From JANSWY01 sp965243755 (lineage in GTDB: Bacteria; Bacteroidota; Bacteroidia; Cytophagales; Cyclobacteriaceae), in NCBI GenBank assembly GCA_965243755.1, contig CBDEVW010000003.1, positions 248,001 to 312,000 of the forward strand: DNA of 64,000 nt, written 5' to 3'. The position numbers and the translations under genes were made by a program. The notes below the pieces were generated by a model that saw only the letters and a list, made by a program, of their open reading frames with translations, searched no databases and was not told the DNA's origin. Below are positions 53,845-62,680 of the stretch, in pieces. The stretch's first letter is position 1. The number at the start of each line of letters is the position of its first letter.

Positions 53845-54607
53845 TTAAAAAAGCTGTTAATGGACTACTAGCTGCAGCGGTAAGTTTTTGTTGACCTAAA
53901 CCAGCTTCAAAGGCCATTCTTCCACTTTCTACTCCGCCTTTGAATGCTGTTGCCATGGTTACCGGGTCTTTTGCCATTGCAATCGCTGTATTCACCAATA
54001 CCGCATCCGCACCGATCTCCATGGCCCTGGCCGCATCGGAAGGTGCACCAATACCGGCATCCACTACCACCGGCACCCTGCTTTGCTCAATAATGATCTG
54101 AAGAAACTCCAGGGTCTTTAATCCCATATTTGACCCGATAGGTGAACCCAGAGGCATGACTGCTGCAGCACCAGCATCCTCCAGCCTTTTGCATAAAACA
54201 GGATCTGCATGAATATAAGGAAGCACAACAAAGCCTTCCTTCACCAGCTTTTCAGTGGCCTCCAGCGTCTCAATTGGGTCTGGCATCAGGTACTTGGGGT
54301 CCGGGTGGATTTCCAGTTTGACCCAGTTGGTAGCTAATGCTTCCCTGGCCAATTGCGCTGCAAACACAGCTTCCCGTGCATCTCTTACACCAGAGGTGTT
54401 TGGAAGCAGGTTAATGTGCTCTGCCCTGAGGTAACTGATGATCTGATCGTGCTTGTCGGCACTCTCCAACCGCTTTAGCGCCACCGTCACCAACTCAGAC
54501 CCTGAAGCATTGATTGCCTGCTCCATCAAATGATGATTTCCAAACTTACCGGTCCCAGCAAATAGTCTGGATTGAAATGTTTTATCGGCTATTTTAAGCA
54601 AACTCAT
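53837..54607 (-). CDS. thiG: thiazole synthase
   Basis: 256 residues, TIM barrel. Family marks: FAGTGKFGNHHLMEQAINASGSELVTVALKR by blocks, LLPNTSGVRDAREAV, KLEIHPDPKYLMPDPIETLEA and PVVVDAGIGAPSDAARAMEIGADAVLVNTAIA by blocks. It condenses 1-deoxy-D-xylulose 5-phosphate, the ThiH product and ThiS thiocarboxylate to the thiazole phosphate. The start lies 14 bases within thiE. Confidence 0.96.
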   Translation of the reverse strand: MSLLKIADKTFQSRLFAGTGKFGNHHLMEQAINASGSELVTVALKRLESADKHDQIISYLRAEHINLLPNTSGVRDAREAVFAAQLAREALATNWVKLEIHPDPKYLMPDPIETLEATEKLVKEGFVVLPYIHADPVLCKRLEDAGAAAVMPLGSPIGSNMGLKTLEFLQIIIEQSRVPVVVDAGIGAPSDAARAMEIGADAVLVNTAIAMAKDPVTMATAFKGGVESGRMAFEAGLGQQKLTAAASSPLTAFLNE

Positions 54608-55226
54608 GTGCTAATTGGTTTTGTAATTCTCCAATAATTTCCTTTTTACTATCTGAATGGTTGATCAATGAGGCTACTGCCACTCCATGAATACCGGTCC
54701 TTCTTAATTCCACCACATCTTCAATCAATATCCCACCAATCGCAATTATGGGAATCTCTATTTGCCGTTCCTGGCATTTTGCCACAATCGATTCATAACC
54801 CTCCAGCCCCAAAATCGGACTAAGGTTCTCTTTGGTACTGGTGAAACGAAATGGTCCTAATCCGATATAATCGGCGTAATTTGCTACGTTGATGATGTCA
54901 TTAATCGTGTTGGCAGTACACCCCAGGATTTTCTGATCTCCAATGATATTCCTTGCCTGCTCAGGAGACATGTCGTTTTTACCAATATGAACCCCATCAG
55001 CATTAATTTCTTTTACAAGGTTCACATGATCATTCACAATAAATGTCACTTCAAAGTGATGGCAAAGCTCCTGAATTGCTAAGGCGGCTTCCTTCACTTC
55101 CAATTCGGATCCTGATTTCATACGGAACTGTAACCATTTCACACCTCCTTCACATGCCTGTTGAGCATTCTGAATTTGTTCTTCCCTGGAGGCCCCTTCC
55201 GTGATATAATGCAATTTCTCAATCAT
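54594..55226 (-). CDS. thiE: thiamine phosphate synthase
   Basis: 210 residues from ATG 55226 (MIEKLHYITEG, the normal start; ATG 55244 is also open). TIM-barrel with EEQIQNAQQACEGGVKWLQFRMKSG, FIVNDHVNLVKEINADGVHIGKNDMS by blocks, LGCTANTINDI, YIGLGPFRFTSTKENLSP and IAIGGI. All substrate-binding marks (VND, HIG, STK) are intact. It joins HMP pyrophosphate and thiazole phosphate. This is the canonical ThiE of the operon; the start overlaps thiD by eight bases. Confidence 0.95.
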   Translation of the reverse strand: MIEKLHYITEGASREEQIQNAQQACEGGVKWLQFRMKSGSELEVKEAALAIQELCHHFEVTFIVNDHVNLVKEINADGVHIGKNDMSPEQARNIIGDQKILGCTANTINDIINVANYADYIGLGPFRFTSTKENLSPILGLEGYESIVAKCQERQIEIPIIAIGGILIEDVVELRRTGIHGVAVASLINHSDSKKEIIGELQNQLAHEFA

Positions 55227-55959
55227 CCTTCCATGCAATTTCATGATGAAAACTTTCCTTCTTTTCTCCGGTGTTCAACAATTCAAAGACATAATCATTG
55301 GCCTGTTGAAAAGCCTCAACCAGGTTGTGTCCCTGCGCTATACAACTTGCGATTGCCGATGAATAGGCACAACCGGTCCCATGCTTATCTGTATTGTCCA
55401 GCCTTGGGTTAGACAAACTTATTGGTGACATGCCAACCCGATACAAGGTATCCACCGAATGATTTTTTGGACTAATCTCTCCTTTTACTATCACATCGCA
55501 TTTGGTCATTATGTCCGGTGATACTTCTAGCAGTTGTTGCAGCTCCGAAAAATTGGGTGTCATTACAAAAAGATTTGTAAGTACCGCATCCAACTGCGGT
55601 TCATCAAAAACTTCCATAAACCTGTACCCGGTAGATGAGGTAATCACCGGATCCCAGATGATTGGGATGTCACCGAAGGTTTCCTTAACTGTTTCAGTAA
55701 GCCGAAGCAGATAACCCATTGATGGCAGTATCCCGATTTTCACAGCACCAATGGAAGCTCCGCCAACACTTCTGATTTGAGAAATGATATCCTCCAGTGT
55801 CAACCAGTTGATTCCCATGAACTGATGCTCATTTTGAAAGGTGATTGCAGTTGTTGCCCCATATCCCTGCACCCCAAATTGATGAAACACCTTGATGTCG
55901 GCTAACATGCCAGCTCCTGCGGAAGGATCGTGTCCGGATATGGCTAATACTTTATTCAT
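55219..55959 (-). CDS. thiD: hydroxymethylpyrimidine (phosphate) kinase
   Basis: 246 residues, ribokinase fold. GHDPSAGAGMLADIKVF at the N terminus, VIWDPVITSSTGYR, VMTPNFSELQQLL, and DKHGTGCAYSSAIASCIAQG with the catalytic Cys region at the C terminus. It makes HMP-pyrophosphate in two steps. The start overlaps the preceding gene by four bases (ATGA), and the GT/AG-type anion hole HGTGC is intact. Confidence 0.95.
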   Translation of the reverse strand: MNKVLAISGHDPSAGAGMLADIKVFHQFGVQGYGATTAITFQNEHQFMGINWLTLEDIISQIRSVGGASIGAVKIGILPSMGYLLRLTETVKETFGDIPIIWDPVITSSTGYRFMEVFDEPQLDAVLTNLFVMTPNFSELQQLLEVSPDIMTKCDVIVKGEISPKNHSVDTLYRVGMSPISLSNPRLDNTDKHGTGCAYSSAIASCIAQGHNLVEAFQQANDYVFELLNTGEKKESFHHEIAWKDD

Positions 55960-56552
55960 GCGACTAATTTTAAACTGTCTCTGAAGTACTTCAACCGGTG
56001 CTGTACACCATCAATCATCCAAAACCCGCCCATAAAAGCAGCTCCAGAGAAACCATGGTCTTTCAACTGCAGCAGGTTACTCTTTTGAATACCCCCCAAA
56101 CCAACAACTGGTATCTTAACGCTACCAATCAGTTGCGCTATCTTTTCAATTGGCAAATCAGATTTATATCCGGGCTTGGAAATACTTTCAAACACAGGGC
56201 TATAAAAGATATAATCCAATGGGAAGTCTGAGACCGTTTCTAATTCCGAGAGATCATGAACCGACTTGCTGATCCTGCCATTAAAAGCCTCAACAATCTG
56301 GTTGCTCTTAAAATGCACTCCACCAAGTTTCCATTCATTGGCAAGTTCTACATGCTGATGTATGGTTACATGTTTCAAGTGAGCCTTTGGGACATGCGAC
56401 AACCATTGATCAAATTGCTCCCTGGTCCAGTTTGATTTCCTTAGGTGATAAATGACCTGGCCCGTGCGCAACAATTCGGTTGCAGTCTTTAATTCATCCT
56501 GTATAGGTACCTCCGGAGAGACGACAATCAATCTGAAATCATTGCTCAACAT
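55956..56552 (-). CDS. ThiE/TenI-like second thiamine-phosphate-synthase homologue
   Basis: 198 residues from ATG 56552 (MLSNDFRLIVVSPEVP); the start lies 14 bases inside thiC. The fold is the ThiE/TenI TIM barrel: LKHVTIHQHVELANEWKLGGVHFKSN, YIFYSPVFESISKPGYKS, IPVVGLGGIQKSNLL. But the VND substrate motif is replaced (TIHQH), HIG by HFK, and the pyrophosphate-site STK by SKP. It therefore looks like a TenI-type thiazole tautomerase rather than a second synthase. Its place between thiC and thiD suits that job. Confidence 0.85.
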   Translation of the reverse strand: MLSNDFRLIVVSPEVPIQDELKTATELLRTGQVIYHLRKSNWTREQFDQWLSHVPKAHLKHVTIHQHVELANEWKLGGVHFKSNQIVEAFNGRISKSVHDLSELETVSDFPLDYIFYSPVFESISKPGYKSDLPIEKIAQLIGSVKIPVVGLGGIQKSNLLQLKDHGFSGAAFMGGFWMIDGVQHRLKYFRDSLKLVA

Positions 56553-58407
56553 AGATCTCGCTACCCATTTCACCAAACTCTTTCGACTTCTGTTTCATTC
56601 CTTCCTGCAGCGCCTGCTCCTCACTGATGCTTTGTTGATCCGCGAATTCCCGAACATCCTGGGTGATTTTCATCGAACAGAAATTTGGGCCGCACATGCT
56701 ACAGAAATGAGCTACTTTGGCTCCTTCTGCTGGTAGGGTCTCATCATGGAATTCTCTTGCAGTATCCGGATCCAGGGAGAGGTTGAATTGATCTTCCCAT
56801 CGGAACTCAAATCGTGCTTTACTCAATGCGTTATCCCTGATCTGTGCTCCGGGGTGCCCTTTGGCTAAATCAGCGGCATGTGCAGCTATCTTATAGGTAA
56901 TTACACCATCCTTTACATCTTTCTTGTTTGGAAGTCCAAGGTGTTCTTTTGGTGTTACATAGCACAACATGGCGCAACCATACCAGCCGATCATTGCTGC
57001 CCCTATCCCTGAGGTGATGTGATCATATCCTGGTGCAATGTCTGTGGTTAATGGTCCGAGTGTGTAAAAAGGTGCTTCGTCACACTCCTTTAATTGCTTG
57101 TCCATGTTTTCCTTGATCATGTGCATAGGAATGTGACCAGGTCCTTCGATCATCACCTGTACATCGTGCTTCCAGGCAATTTTGGTCAGCTCTCCGAGCG
57201 TCTCCAGTTCTGCAAACTGAGCAGCATCATTGGCATCTGCCAGGGAACCGGGTCTCAAACCATCTCCCAGAGAGAATGCCACGTCATATTGCTTCATGAT
57301 CTCACAGATTTCTTCGAAGTGGGTGTAAAGGAAACTCTCCTGATGATGAGCCAGACACCATTTCGCCATGATGGATCCACCCCTGGATACAATTCCAGTC
57401 ACACGTTTTGCGGTGAGAGGAATGTACTTCAGTCGTACGCCGGCATGAATTGTAAAGTAGTCAACACCCTGCTCGGCCTGCTCAATCAATGTATCCCTGA
57501 ATATCTCCCAGGTAAGGTCCTCTGCTTTACCATTTACTTTTTCAAGTGCCTGATAGATCGGTACTGTTCCAATGGGTACCGGAGAATTCCGAAGGATCCA
57601 CTCTCTTGTTTCATGAATGTTTTTTCCCGTTGACAGGTCCATGATGGTGTCAGCTCCCCATCTGCATGCCCAAACGGCCTTTTCTACTTCCTCTTCAATG
57701 CTTGAGGTGACTGCCGAATTTCCAATGTTGGCATTGATCTTTACCAGGAAGTTTCTTCCGATGATCATTGGCTCAGCCTCTGGGTGGTTAATATTACTTG
57801 GAATAATGGCTCGTCCTGCTGCCACTTCCTGCCTCACAAACTCTGGTGTAATAGCGTTTTTAGGAGTGTTAGCACCAAAACTCTCACCTGGATGCTGCCC
57901 AACCGGATCATTGGCTTCAGTCAACCTTTGATTTTCCCTAATTGCAATGTATTCCATCTCAGGTGTGATGATGCCTTTTCTGGCATAATGTAGCTGCGTC
58001 ACATTTTCACCACTTTTTGCCCTGAGTGGCTTGGAGATGCCTTCAAATCGCAAATGATCCAGCTCCTTATCCTGAAGCCTTTGTTGTCCGTACTCCGAGC
58101 TGATTTCAGGTAACTGCTCTACATTGCCCCTCTCCAGAATCCATGACGCTCTGATTTTTGGCAGTCCTTTCCTTACATCTATGTTCATGTCAGGATCGGT
58201 GTACGGACCACTGGTATCATAGACTGTTACCGGGTCGTTTTTCTCCACAGGCGCACTTGGATTGAACTTCAGTTTGGTATCGTTGAGTTTGATTTCTCTC
58301 ATCCCAACAGTTACACCTGGTAGTTTTCCTTTCACATACACTTTCCTTGAATTAGGAAATGGCTCTCTGGTAATAATGTCTTTGGTTGGAGTTTTCTCTG
58401 ATTTCAT
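56539..58407 (-). CDS. thiC: phosphomethylpyrimidine synthase
   Basis: 622 residues, full length for the long form. Family blocks: PEMEYIAIRENQRL, TPEFVRQEVAAGRAIIPSNINHPE by blocks, GNSAVTSSIEEEVEKAVWA, HIHETREW-like NIHETREWILRNSPVPIGTVPIYQALE, SRGGSIMAKWCLAHH, and the C-terminal radical-SAM cluster motif C-x2-C-x4-C in CSMCGPNFCSM. It converts 5-aminoimidazole ribotide to HMP phosphate. The start is 11 bases after thiS. Confidence 0.97.
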   Translation of the reverse strand: MKSEKTPTKDIITREPFPNSRKVYVKGKLPGVTVGMREIKLNDTKLKFNPSAPVEKNDPVTVYDTSGPYTDPDMNIDVRKGLPKIRASWILERGNVEQLPEISSEYGQQRLQDKELDHLRFEGISKPLRAKSGENVTQLHYARKGIITPEMEYIAIRENQRLTEANDPVGQHPGESFGANTPKNAITPEFVRQEVAAGRAIIPSNINHPEAEPMIIGRNFLVKINANIGNSAVTSSIEEEVEKAVWACRWGADTIMDLSTGKNIHETREWILRNSPVPIGTVPIYQALEKVNGKAEDLTWEIFRDTLIEQAEQGVDYFTIHAGVRLKYIPLTAKRVTGIVSRGGSIMAKWCLAHHQESFLYTHFEEICEIMKQYDVAFSLGDGLRPGSLADANDAAQFAELETLGELTKIAWKHDVQVMIEGPGHIPMHMIKENMDKQLKECDEAPFYTLGPLTTDIAPGYDHITSGIGAAMIGWYGCAMLCYVTPKEHLGLPNKKDVKDGVITYKIAAHAADLAKGHPGAQIRDNALSKARFEFRWEDQFNLSLDPDTAREFHDETLPAEGAKVAHFCSMCGPNFCSMKITQDVREFADQQSISEEQALQEGMKQKSKEFGEMGSEIYVEQ

Positions 58408-58418
58408 AGTATAGTCTT

Positions 58419-58625
58419 CTAGCCGCCCTGAGTCGCTGTGATGATAAGTACCTGATCATTTGGTTCGATCTGGTGGTCTGCCCATGATTTTTTTGGAATT
58501 ACCTCCTGGTTAACAGCTACTGCAATACCACCTTCAGGATTGATCGTTTCTTCCACCAGCATGTTGCTAATAGTCATTTTTGATTCCAAAGGACGAGGTT
58601 CACCATTGAGGACAAAGCGTTCCAT
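58419..58625 (-). CDS. thiS: sulfur carrier protein ThiS
   Basis: 68 residues, ubiquitin-like fold. It ends in the required Gly-Gly (ITATQGG), whose C-terminal carboxyl becomes the thiocarboxylate. NMLVEETINPEGGIAVAVNQEVIPKKSW fits ThiS strands 2-4. It is the first gene after the riboswitch. An AT-rich perfect 18-base palindrome (58628-58645) lies immediately upstream of its ATG and may form a weak hairpin over the ribosome site. Confidence 0.95.
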   Translation of the reverse strand: MERFVLNGEPRPLESKMTISNMLVEETINPEGGIAVAVNQEVIPKKSWADHQIEPNDQVLIITATQGG

Positions 58626-58627
58626 GG

Positions 58628-58645
58628 CTAATTAATTTTAATTAG
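58628..58645. promoter_or_regulatory. AT-only palindrome at the thiS translation start
   Basis: CTAATTAA-TT-TTAATTAG, an 18-base perfect inverted repeat beginning two bases upstream of the thiS ATG. It could be an accidental AT-rich sequence, or an anti-ribosome-site hairpin linked to the riboswitch upstream. Confidence 0.35.
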
Positions 58646-58694
58646 TTAAGATTGAATACAATAAACCTCAGGGAAGCGAAATGTGATGAAGACA

Positions 58695-58781
58695 TTGCCA
58701 ACTTTTCCCTTCGCCCGCATTACCGGGTTCAGGTTCAGAGGGTATTTCTCAGCCTTGTTATGCACAAAGCACCCCTAAAGT
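58695..58781 (-). ncRNA. TPP (THI-element) riboswitch
   Basis: Read on the minus strand, it starts with GGGGTGC (58776-58770), continues with GGCTGAGA...ACCC (58755-58738), the pyrimidine-sensor GAACCTGAA (about 58735-58726), CCGG-TAATGC-GGG and ends with AGGGA (58710-58706) near 58700. This is the universal THI box order. It sits about 70 bases upstream of thiS and should repress the eight-gene thi operon when thiamine pyrophosphate is plentiful, at the level of translation or transcription; no clear intrinsic terminator follows, which favours translational control. Confidence 0.95.
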
Positions 58782-58884
58782 TTTGCGTAAATATAATACC
58801 CAGATCGATGTGTGCAAATCTTGTTTGCTAAATTAGAGCAGCCAATTCATCACTTTATCTCATAATAAACTGTAGATCAATAAG

Positions 58885-59859
58885 ATGACTAAAAATAAAA
58901 ACATGATCAGCAAAATTGGTTTAGGCATGGCCGCCATTGGAAGACCCGGATACATCAACCTGGGACACCATGATGACCTCCCCAACAAGTCCAAAGATGC
59001 GATGGAAAAACAAGCACACGCTTTGCTCGACCGGGCCTGGGATTTAGGGATCAGGTACTTCGACATGGCTCGGTCGTATGGCCTGGCTGAAAAGTTCATG
59101 AGTTCCTGGCTGGATAAAAAACAACCCTCTAAAAATGATCTAATCATAGCTTCCAAGTGGGGTTATGTATATACCGCAGACTGGAAAATTGAGGCAGAAA
59201 ACCATGAAATAAAATACCACACCATAGACAATTACCTGGACCAGATTAAACTGACCAGGGAGTTACTCGGAGATTACCTGACTACCTATCAAATCCACTC
59301 GGCCACATTGGAAAGTGGCGTACTGGACAATAAAGAGGTCCTTCAGGCTATGGCGAAGCTTAAAAGCAACGGGATCAAGGTAGGTCTGAGTCTGAGTGGA
59401 CCCAAACAACCAGAAACGCTGCAAAAAGCAATGGCAGTGAAAGTCGATGGAGTTGCTCTATTCGATGTGGTACAGGTCACCTATAACATCCTGGAGCAGT
59501 CTGTTGCACCGTACCTGGAAACATTGGGTAACAATGTTCATGTGGTCATCAAGGAAGCGATGGCCAATGGAAGATTAGCTTCCCTGGATCATGCCTGGAT
59601 GGATCAGGAAAAAGCCAACACACTAAGGGACCTCTGTCAGCAACTGGAGCTTTCCCCAGACCAACTGGCAATGGCGTTCATAACCCATCAACCGTTTGTC
59701 AACACGTGTTTAAGTGGTGCTGCCCGCCTGGACCACCTGGAATCTAATGTCCAAAGTGCCTTCATCAATTTGCCTGATGATGTATTATCAGCTGTAAAAA
59801 ACCTCGCAGAATCACCTGAAAAGTACTGGCAATCAAGAGGTAGTCTGCAGTGGAACTGA
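58885..59859 (+). CDS. aldo/keto reductase
   Basis: 324 residues. AKR tetrad: Asp60 and Tyr65 in FDMARSYGLAEKF, Lys91 in IIASKWGY, His138 in YQIHSATLES. ILVQVTYNILEQSV-type block and VIKEAMANGRL fit the Tas/AKR12-15-like subgroup of oxidoreductases. It reduces or oxidises an unknown carbonyl with NADPH. It is divergent from the thi operon, with the riboswitch region between, and is not obviously linked to it. Confidence 0.88.
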   Translation: MTKNKNMISKIGLGMAAIGRPGYINLGHHDDLPNKSKDAMEKQAHALLDRAWDLGIRYFDMARSYGLAEKFMSSWLDKKQPSKNDLIIASKWGYVYTADWKIEAENHEIKYHTIDNYLDQIKLTRELLGDYLTTYQIHSATLESGVLDNKEVLQAMAKLKSNGIKVGLSLSGPKQPETLQKAMAVKVDGVALFDVVQVTYNILEQSVAPYLETLGNNVHVVIKEAMANGRLASLDHAWMDQEKANTLRDLCQQLELSPDQLAMAFITHQPFVNTCLSGAARLDHLESNVQSAFINLPDDVLSAVKNLAESPEKYWQSRGSLQWN

Positions 59860-60342
59860 CACAAATAATTATGATTTACATGCTGGTGCTCTTAGAAGAA
59901 ACCCCTCATAGGGTGAGGGGCTTAGTCAACCAGCTATGGAAAATATTGGACAGGACGCCCAATGTCTATATAATTTCTTCAGTTACATTGTATAAGGGGA
60001 GCTTGTTCATCCCGTTGTGCGAGATAGCGCGTCAAATATGTAGAAATTGTAGATCAAACAAGAATTTTCAGCGCATCGATTTACAAATCTGGTGCGGACA
60101 AAATGCAGACATAGCCTTATAATTCAATGAACTCTTCGCTGACTACAATTCTTACACCTGGATTATACGATAGGATTTGTTGCGAAAGAACAAAGTGCAA
60201 AAACATTAGGAGTTTTAGGGTTATTTTGACACGGTGGCAGTATCCATTCGGGTGAGCAAAAAATGTTCATAAGTGCTTGATATTAAAGCGCTCCACGCCG
60301 GACAATTTGTTCTTGTAGCGAAATTCTATTGCATCATCAGGG
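59860..60342. other. 480-base intergenic stretch without a supportable gene
   Basis: Only a short G/C hairpin (59902-59920) stands out. A 90-residue frame across the left part (59850-60122) has no family match, no signal and no credible start context, so I do not call it. A degenerate open stretch on the minus strand around 59970-60020 reads ALSRTTG in one frame and RYLAQRDEQAPLIQCN in another before stops, which may be a decayed fragment. Confidence 0.6.
59902..59920 (+). terminator. GC hairpin downstream of the aldo/keto reductase gene
   Basis: CCCCTCA (59902-59908) pairs with TGAGGGG (59914-59920) around a 5-base loop, 40 bases after the reductase stop. The T-tract is short, so it is a probable but weak terminator. 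Confidence 0.55.
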
Positions 60343-61230
60343 TTAGAGGGAGGTTAAATATTTTTCAAGAGATTCTTCTGCGGAGAGGTCCATCTTCTTC
60401 CGAATCCTGTACCGGGCTTTTCTTACTCCGTCATAACTGATGCCTAGAAATGTGGCTACCTCTTTTGAAGAAAAATTCATTCTCAGCAATGTGCAAACCT
60501 TCAGGTCCTGCTGAGAAATGTTGGGGTGGCGCTCATTTATTTTGCTGCAGAAATCTTCATTGGCCTCCTCGAAGTTGAACTTGAATGTCTCCCACAACTG
60601 ATCCTGTGACTGAGGTAGGTTGGTGAGCGAACCAGCAATTCTTTCTATGCCATCTACAGAGATTTGCTGGGATTTTAATTTCCGGAGTTTATAACCAATA
60701 TGTTCAATGTCCATATTTTGTTTTAGCAGTTTCAATGACGCTCCGGTAAGTTCCTTATTCTTTTTCCTTAGCTTTTTCACCAATCGGTGTGTTTTCTCTT
60801 TTTGATTCATATAAGCTATCAGGATTGCAATGGAGAATATCAGGAAACCAACAATCACGCTGGTGAGTATGATCAATTCATTTTTGAGGGATACGGAAGC
60901 TAAACCAGGAACACTTGTCGCTGGCCCCCAACCTGATCGTGCCGTTTTGCTATCCTGATAGATCATATGAAGTTGACGGGTCAGTTCACCAAGCAAGGCC
61001 GTGTCTCTCTCCATTAAAACCATCAATCTGGCTTTTTCAAGGTAATAGATCATGCTGTCTCTTTGGTGCTGTGCAGAGAATAACCGGGCCTTGTGCAAAC
61101 AATGATCAAGGTCCATATGCTCCAATTCCGATGCTATTTGTTCCCAGGAATCATCGTCAGATTGCCCGATCACCTCGCCTGATAAGACGGGAAGTAGTAT
61201 AAAAGACAGTACCAGGGCAAGCAATCTCAT
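60343..61230 (-). CDS. membrane-anchored LuxR-type HTH regulator
   Basis: 295 residues from ATG 61230. Signal peptide about 1-22; short extracytoplasmic part 23-115; transmembrane helix about 118-140; coiled coil 142-185; C-terminal HTH about 240-295: DLKVCTLLRMNFSSKEVATFLGISYDGVRKARYRIRKKM, which is a LuxR/GerE-like layout. Bacteroidota have many such one-component membrane regulators. The extracytoplasmic part is too short for full TPR repeats, so the signal is unclear. It reads away from the BI-1 gene. Confidence 0.85.
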   Translation of the reverse strand: MRLLALVLSFILLPVLSGEVIGQSDDDSWEQIASELEHMDLDHCLHKARLFSAQHQRDSMIYYLEKARLMVLMERDTALLGELTRQLHMIYQDSKTARSGWGPATSVPGLASVSLKNELIILTSVIVGFLIFSIAILIAYMNQKEKTHRLVKKLRKKNKELTGASLKLLKQNMDIEHIGYKLRKLKSQQISVDGIERIAGSLTNLPQSQDQLWETFKFNFEEANEDFCSKINERHPNISQQDLKVCTLLRMNFSSKEVATFLGISYDGVRKARYRIRKKMDLSAEESLEKYLTSL

Positions 61231-61365
61231 TTAGCAGGAAAGAATGTTGAATAGCCTTCTGAATTTACGAAATAGCTGGCAAAAATGAAAATCGAATTAT
61301 TTATTCGCTATTCCTATTGAATGTTTGTCCGATTTCTATTTATTTGACCTAAAAAAAATCAATCA

Positions 61366-62073
61366 ATGGACAATATCAATGTAAATTATCAACCGATCAG
61401 TCTTGGTACTCAAACCGAAAAGGCTGAATTCATCAGACAAACCTATTTGCACCTGGCGCTTGCAGTGCTGGGATTCATCTTATTCGAACTCATCTTCTTT
61501 CAAACAGGTATGGCTTATACTTTGGCTGGCTGGATGCTTTCAGGCAAGTACACCTGGTTAATTGTGCTGGGAGGTTTCATGTTTATCTCCTATCAAGCAG
61601 AAAGTTGGGCAAGATCCAGTACATCTGTCAATACACAGTACGCTGGCCTGGCGCTTTATACCATTGGGGAGGCCATCATATTTGTACCCCTCCTATTGAT
61701 AGCAGCCAATGTAGCAGGTCCTGGAGTAATATTAAATGCTGCTATGATGACCTTGTCGCTTTTTGTAGGTTTAACACTGGTGGTATTCACTACCAAAAAA
61801 GATTTTTCGTTTCTCAGAAACATCCTGGTTGTTGGCGGATTTGTGGCCATGGGATTCATTGTCCTGGGCATCATCTTTGGCTTTGAATTAGGGCTGTTTT
61901 TCTCAGTGGCTATGGTGGCTTTGGCTGCTGGTAGCATCCTTTATCAAACTTCCAATATGATCAACCACTACCACACTGGTCAGCATGTAGCTGCAGCACT
62001 TGGCTTATTTGCCAGCCTGATGTTGTTGTTCTGGTATATCCTAAGAATCTTACTGGCTTTTGCCCGTGATTAA
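61366..62073 (+). CDS. Bax inhibitor-1 (YccA/BI-1) family membrane protein
   Basis: 235 residues with seven hydrophobic helices. FIRQTYLHLALAVLGFILFELIFF by blocks, LYTIGEAIIFVPLLLIA, KKDFSFLRNILVVGGFVAMG and QTSNMINHYHTGQHVAAALGLFASLMLLFWYILRIL by blocks fit the family. Bacterial members act in membrane-protein quality control or as pH/calcium-sensitive channels. A strong hairpin terminator follows 20 bases downstream. Confidence 0.92.
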   Translation: MDNINVNYQPISLGTQTEKAEFIRQTYLHLALAVLGFILFELIFFQTGMAYTLAGWMLSGKYTWLIVLGGFMFISYQAESWARSSTSVNTQYAGLALYTIGEAIIFVPLLLIAANVAGPGVILNAAMMTLSLFVGLTLVVFTTKKDFSFLRNILVVGGFVAMGFIVLGIIFGFELGLFFSVAMVALAAGSILYQTSNMINHYHTGQHVAAALGLFASLMLLFWYILRILLAFARD

Positions 62074-62092
62074 AAAAATATAAAGCATTAAT

Positions 62093-62128
62093 AAAAGCCG
62101 GTACTTTTCATCAAGTACCGGCTTTTTT
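62093..62128 (+). terminator. strong rho-independent-like terminator after BI-1 gene
   Basis: AAAAGCCGGTACTT (62093-62106) pairs perfectly with AAGTACCGGCTTTT (62113-62126) around a 6-base loop, followed by further T. Confidence 0.9.
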
Positions 62129-62180
62129 ATTGTCATTAGTACCACCTAATGCGCTGTGACAGAATATTTGATGCCTCTTG

Positions 62181-62597
62181 TTACTGCCTCAAATGAGTTT
62201 TTCTCATGTCCTCCATCATCTCCGATATTTTGGCCTCCCCTCCTTCTAGTATCTCGCGAACAATCCTGCCATCTTCAGGATCCACTGGTTTGTGCCTGAG
62301 ACTCCACCTGGCATTTTCCATCAGTATTGGAAATAAGTCAATTCCCTTTTCTGTGAGGTAATACCTGATTTTTTGTTTATGATCAGGATCCGGCTTTTTG
62401 TAAACAATTCCCTCATCTTCCAACAACTTAAGCCGAGCCGAAAGAATATTGGAAGCAATTTTTTCCTTTGATTGTAAAAACTCGCGGAAGTAATGCTTAC
62501 CTCCTATCATCATGTCCCTGATGATCAGGAGCGCCCACTTATCGCCAAGCACTTCCAAAAAAAGATTCTGCGGACAATGTGATCTATGATCCTTCAT
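62181..62597 (-). CDS. HxlR family transcriptional regulator
   Basis: 138 residues. HxlR signature: Cys near the N terminus (SHCPQNLFLEVLGDKWALLIIRDM), wing region YYLTEKGIDLFPIL. Single winged HTH dimer that senses redox or small electrophiles through the N-terminal Cys in some members. It is divergent from the SRPBCC gene 62681-63124, with three AACCAGTT-type sites between the two starts, which suggests mutual control. Confidence 0.93.
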   Translation of the reverse strand: MKDHRSHCPQNLFLEVLGDKWALLIIRDMMIGGKHYFREFLQSKEKIASNILSARLKLLEDEGIVYKKPDPDHKQKIRYYLTEKGIDLFPILMENARWSLRHKPVDPEDGRIVREILEGGEAKISEMMEDMRKTHLRQ

Positions 62598-62612
62598 TCA
62601 TATAAATGTTAA

Positions 62613-62674
62613 AACCAGTTGCAAATTAAAATTAGTTTACTAGATTTACAACTGGTTTTATTTTGCAACCAGTT
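62613..62674. promoter_or_regulatory. three AACCAGTT/AACTGGTT sites, candidate HxlR operator
   Basis: AACCAGTT at 62613-62620 and 62667-62674, and its reverse AACTGGTT at 62650-62657. The first two, with flanks GCAAA and TTTAC, make a 13-base inverted repeat with one mismatch (62613-62625 versus 62645-62657). The third copy ends six bases before the SRPBCC ATG. A dimeric HxlR protein from the adjacent gene is the likely reader. Confidence 0.55.
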
Positions 62675-62680
62675 AAACTA

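Noticed and set aside
57094..57633. 179-residue open frame on the plus strand
   Set aside because: Antisense within thiC; no domain.
60031..60054. Sequence with TGTAGAAATTGTAGAT, superficially like a Cas12a crRNA repeat end
   Set aside because: It occurs once, lacks the TTTCTACT arm in the right order, and there is no array or cas gene in the window.
59850..60122. 90-residue plus-strand frame after the aldo/keto reductase
   Set aside because: It overlaps the reductase end, contains the hairpin at 59902-59920, and shows no recognisable domain or start context.
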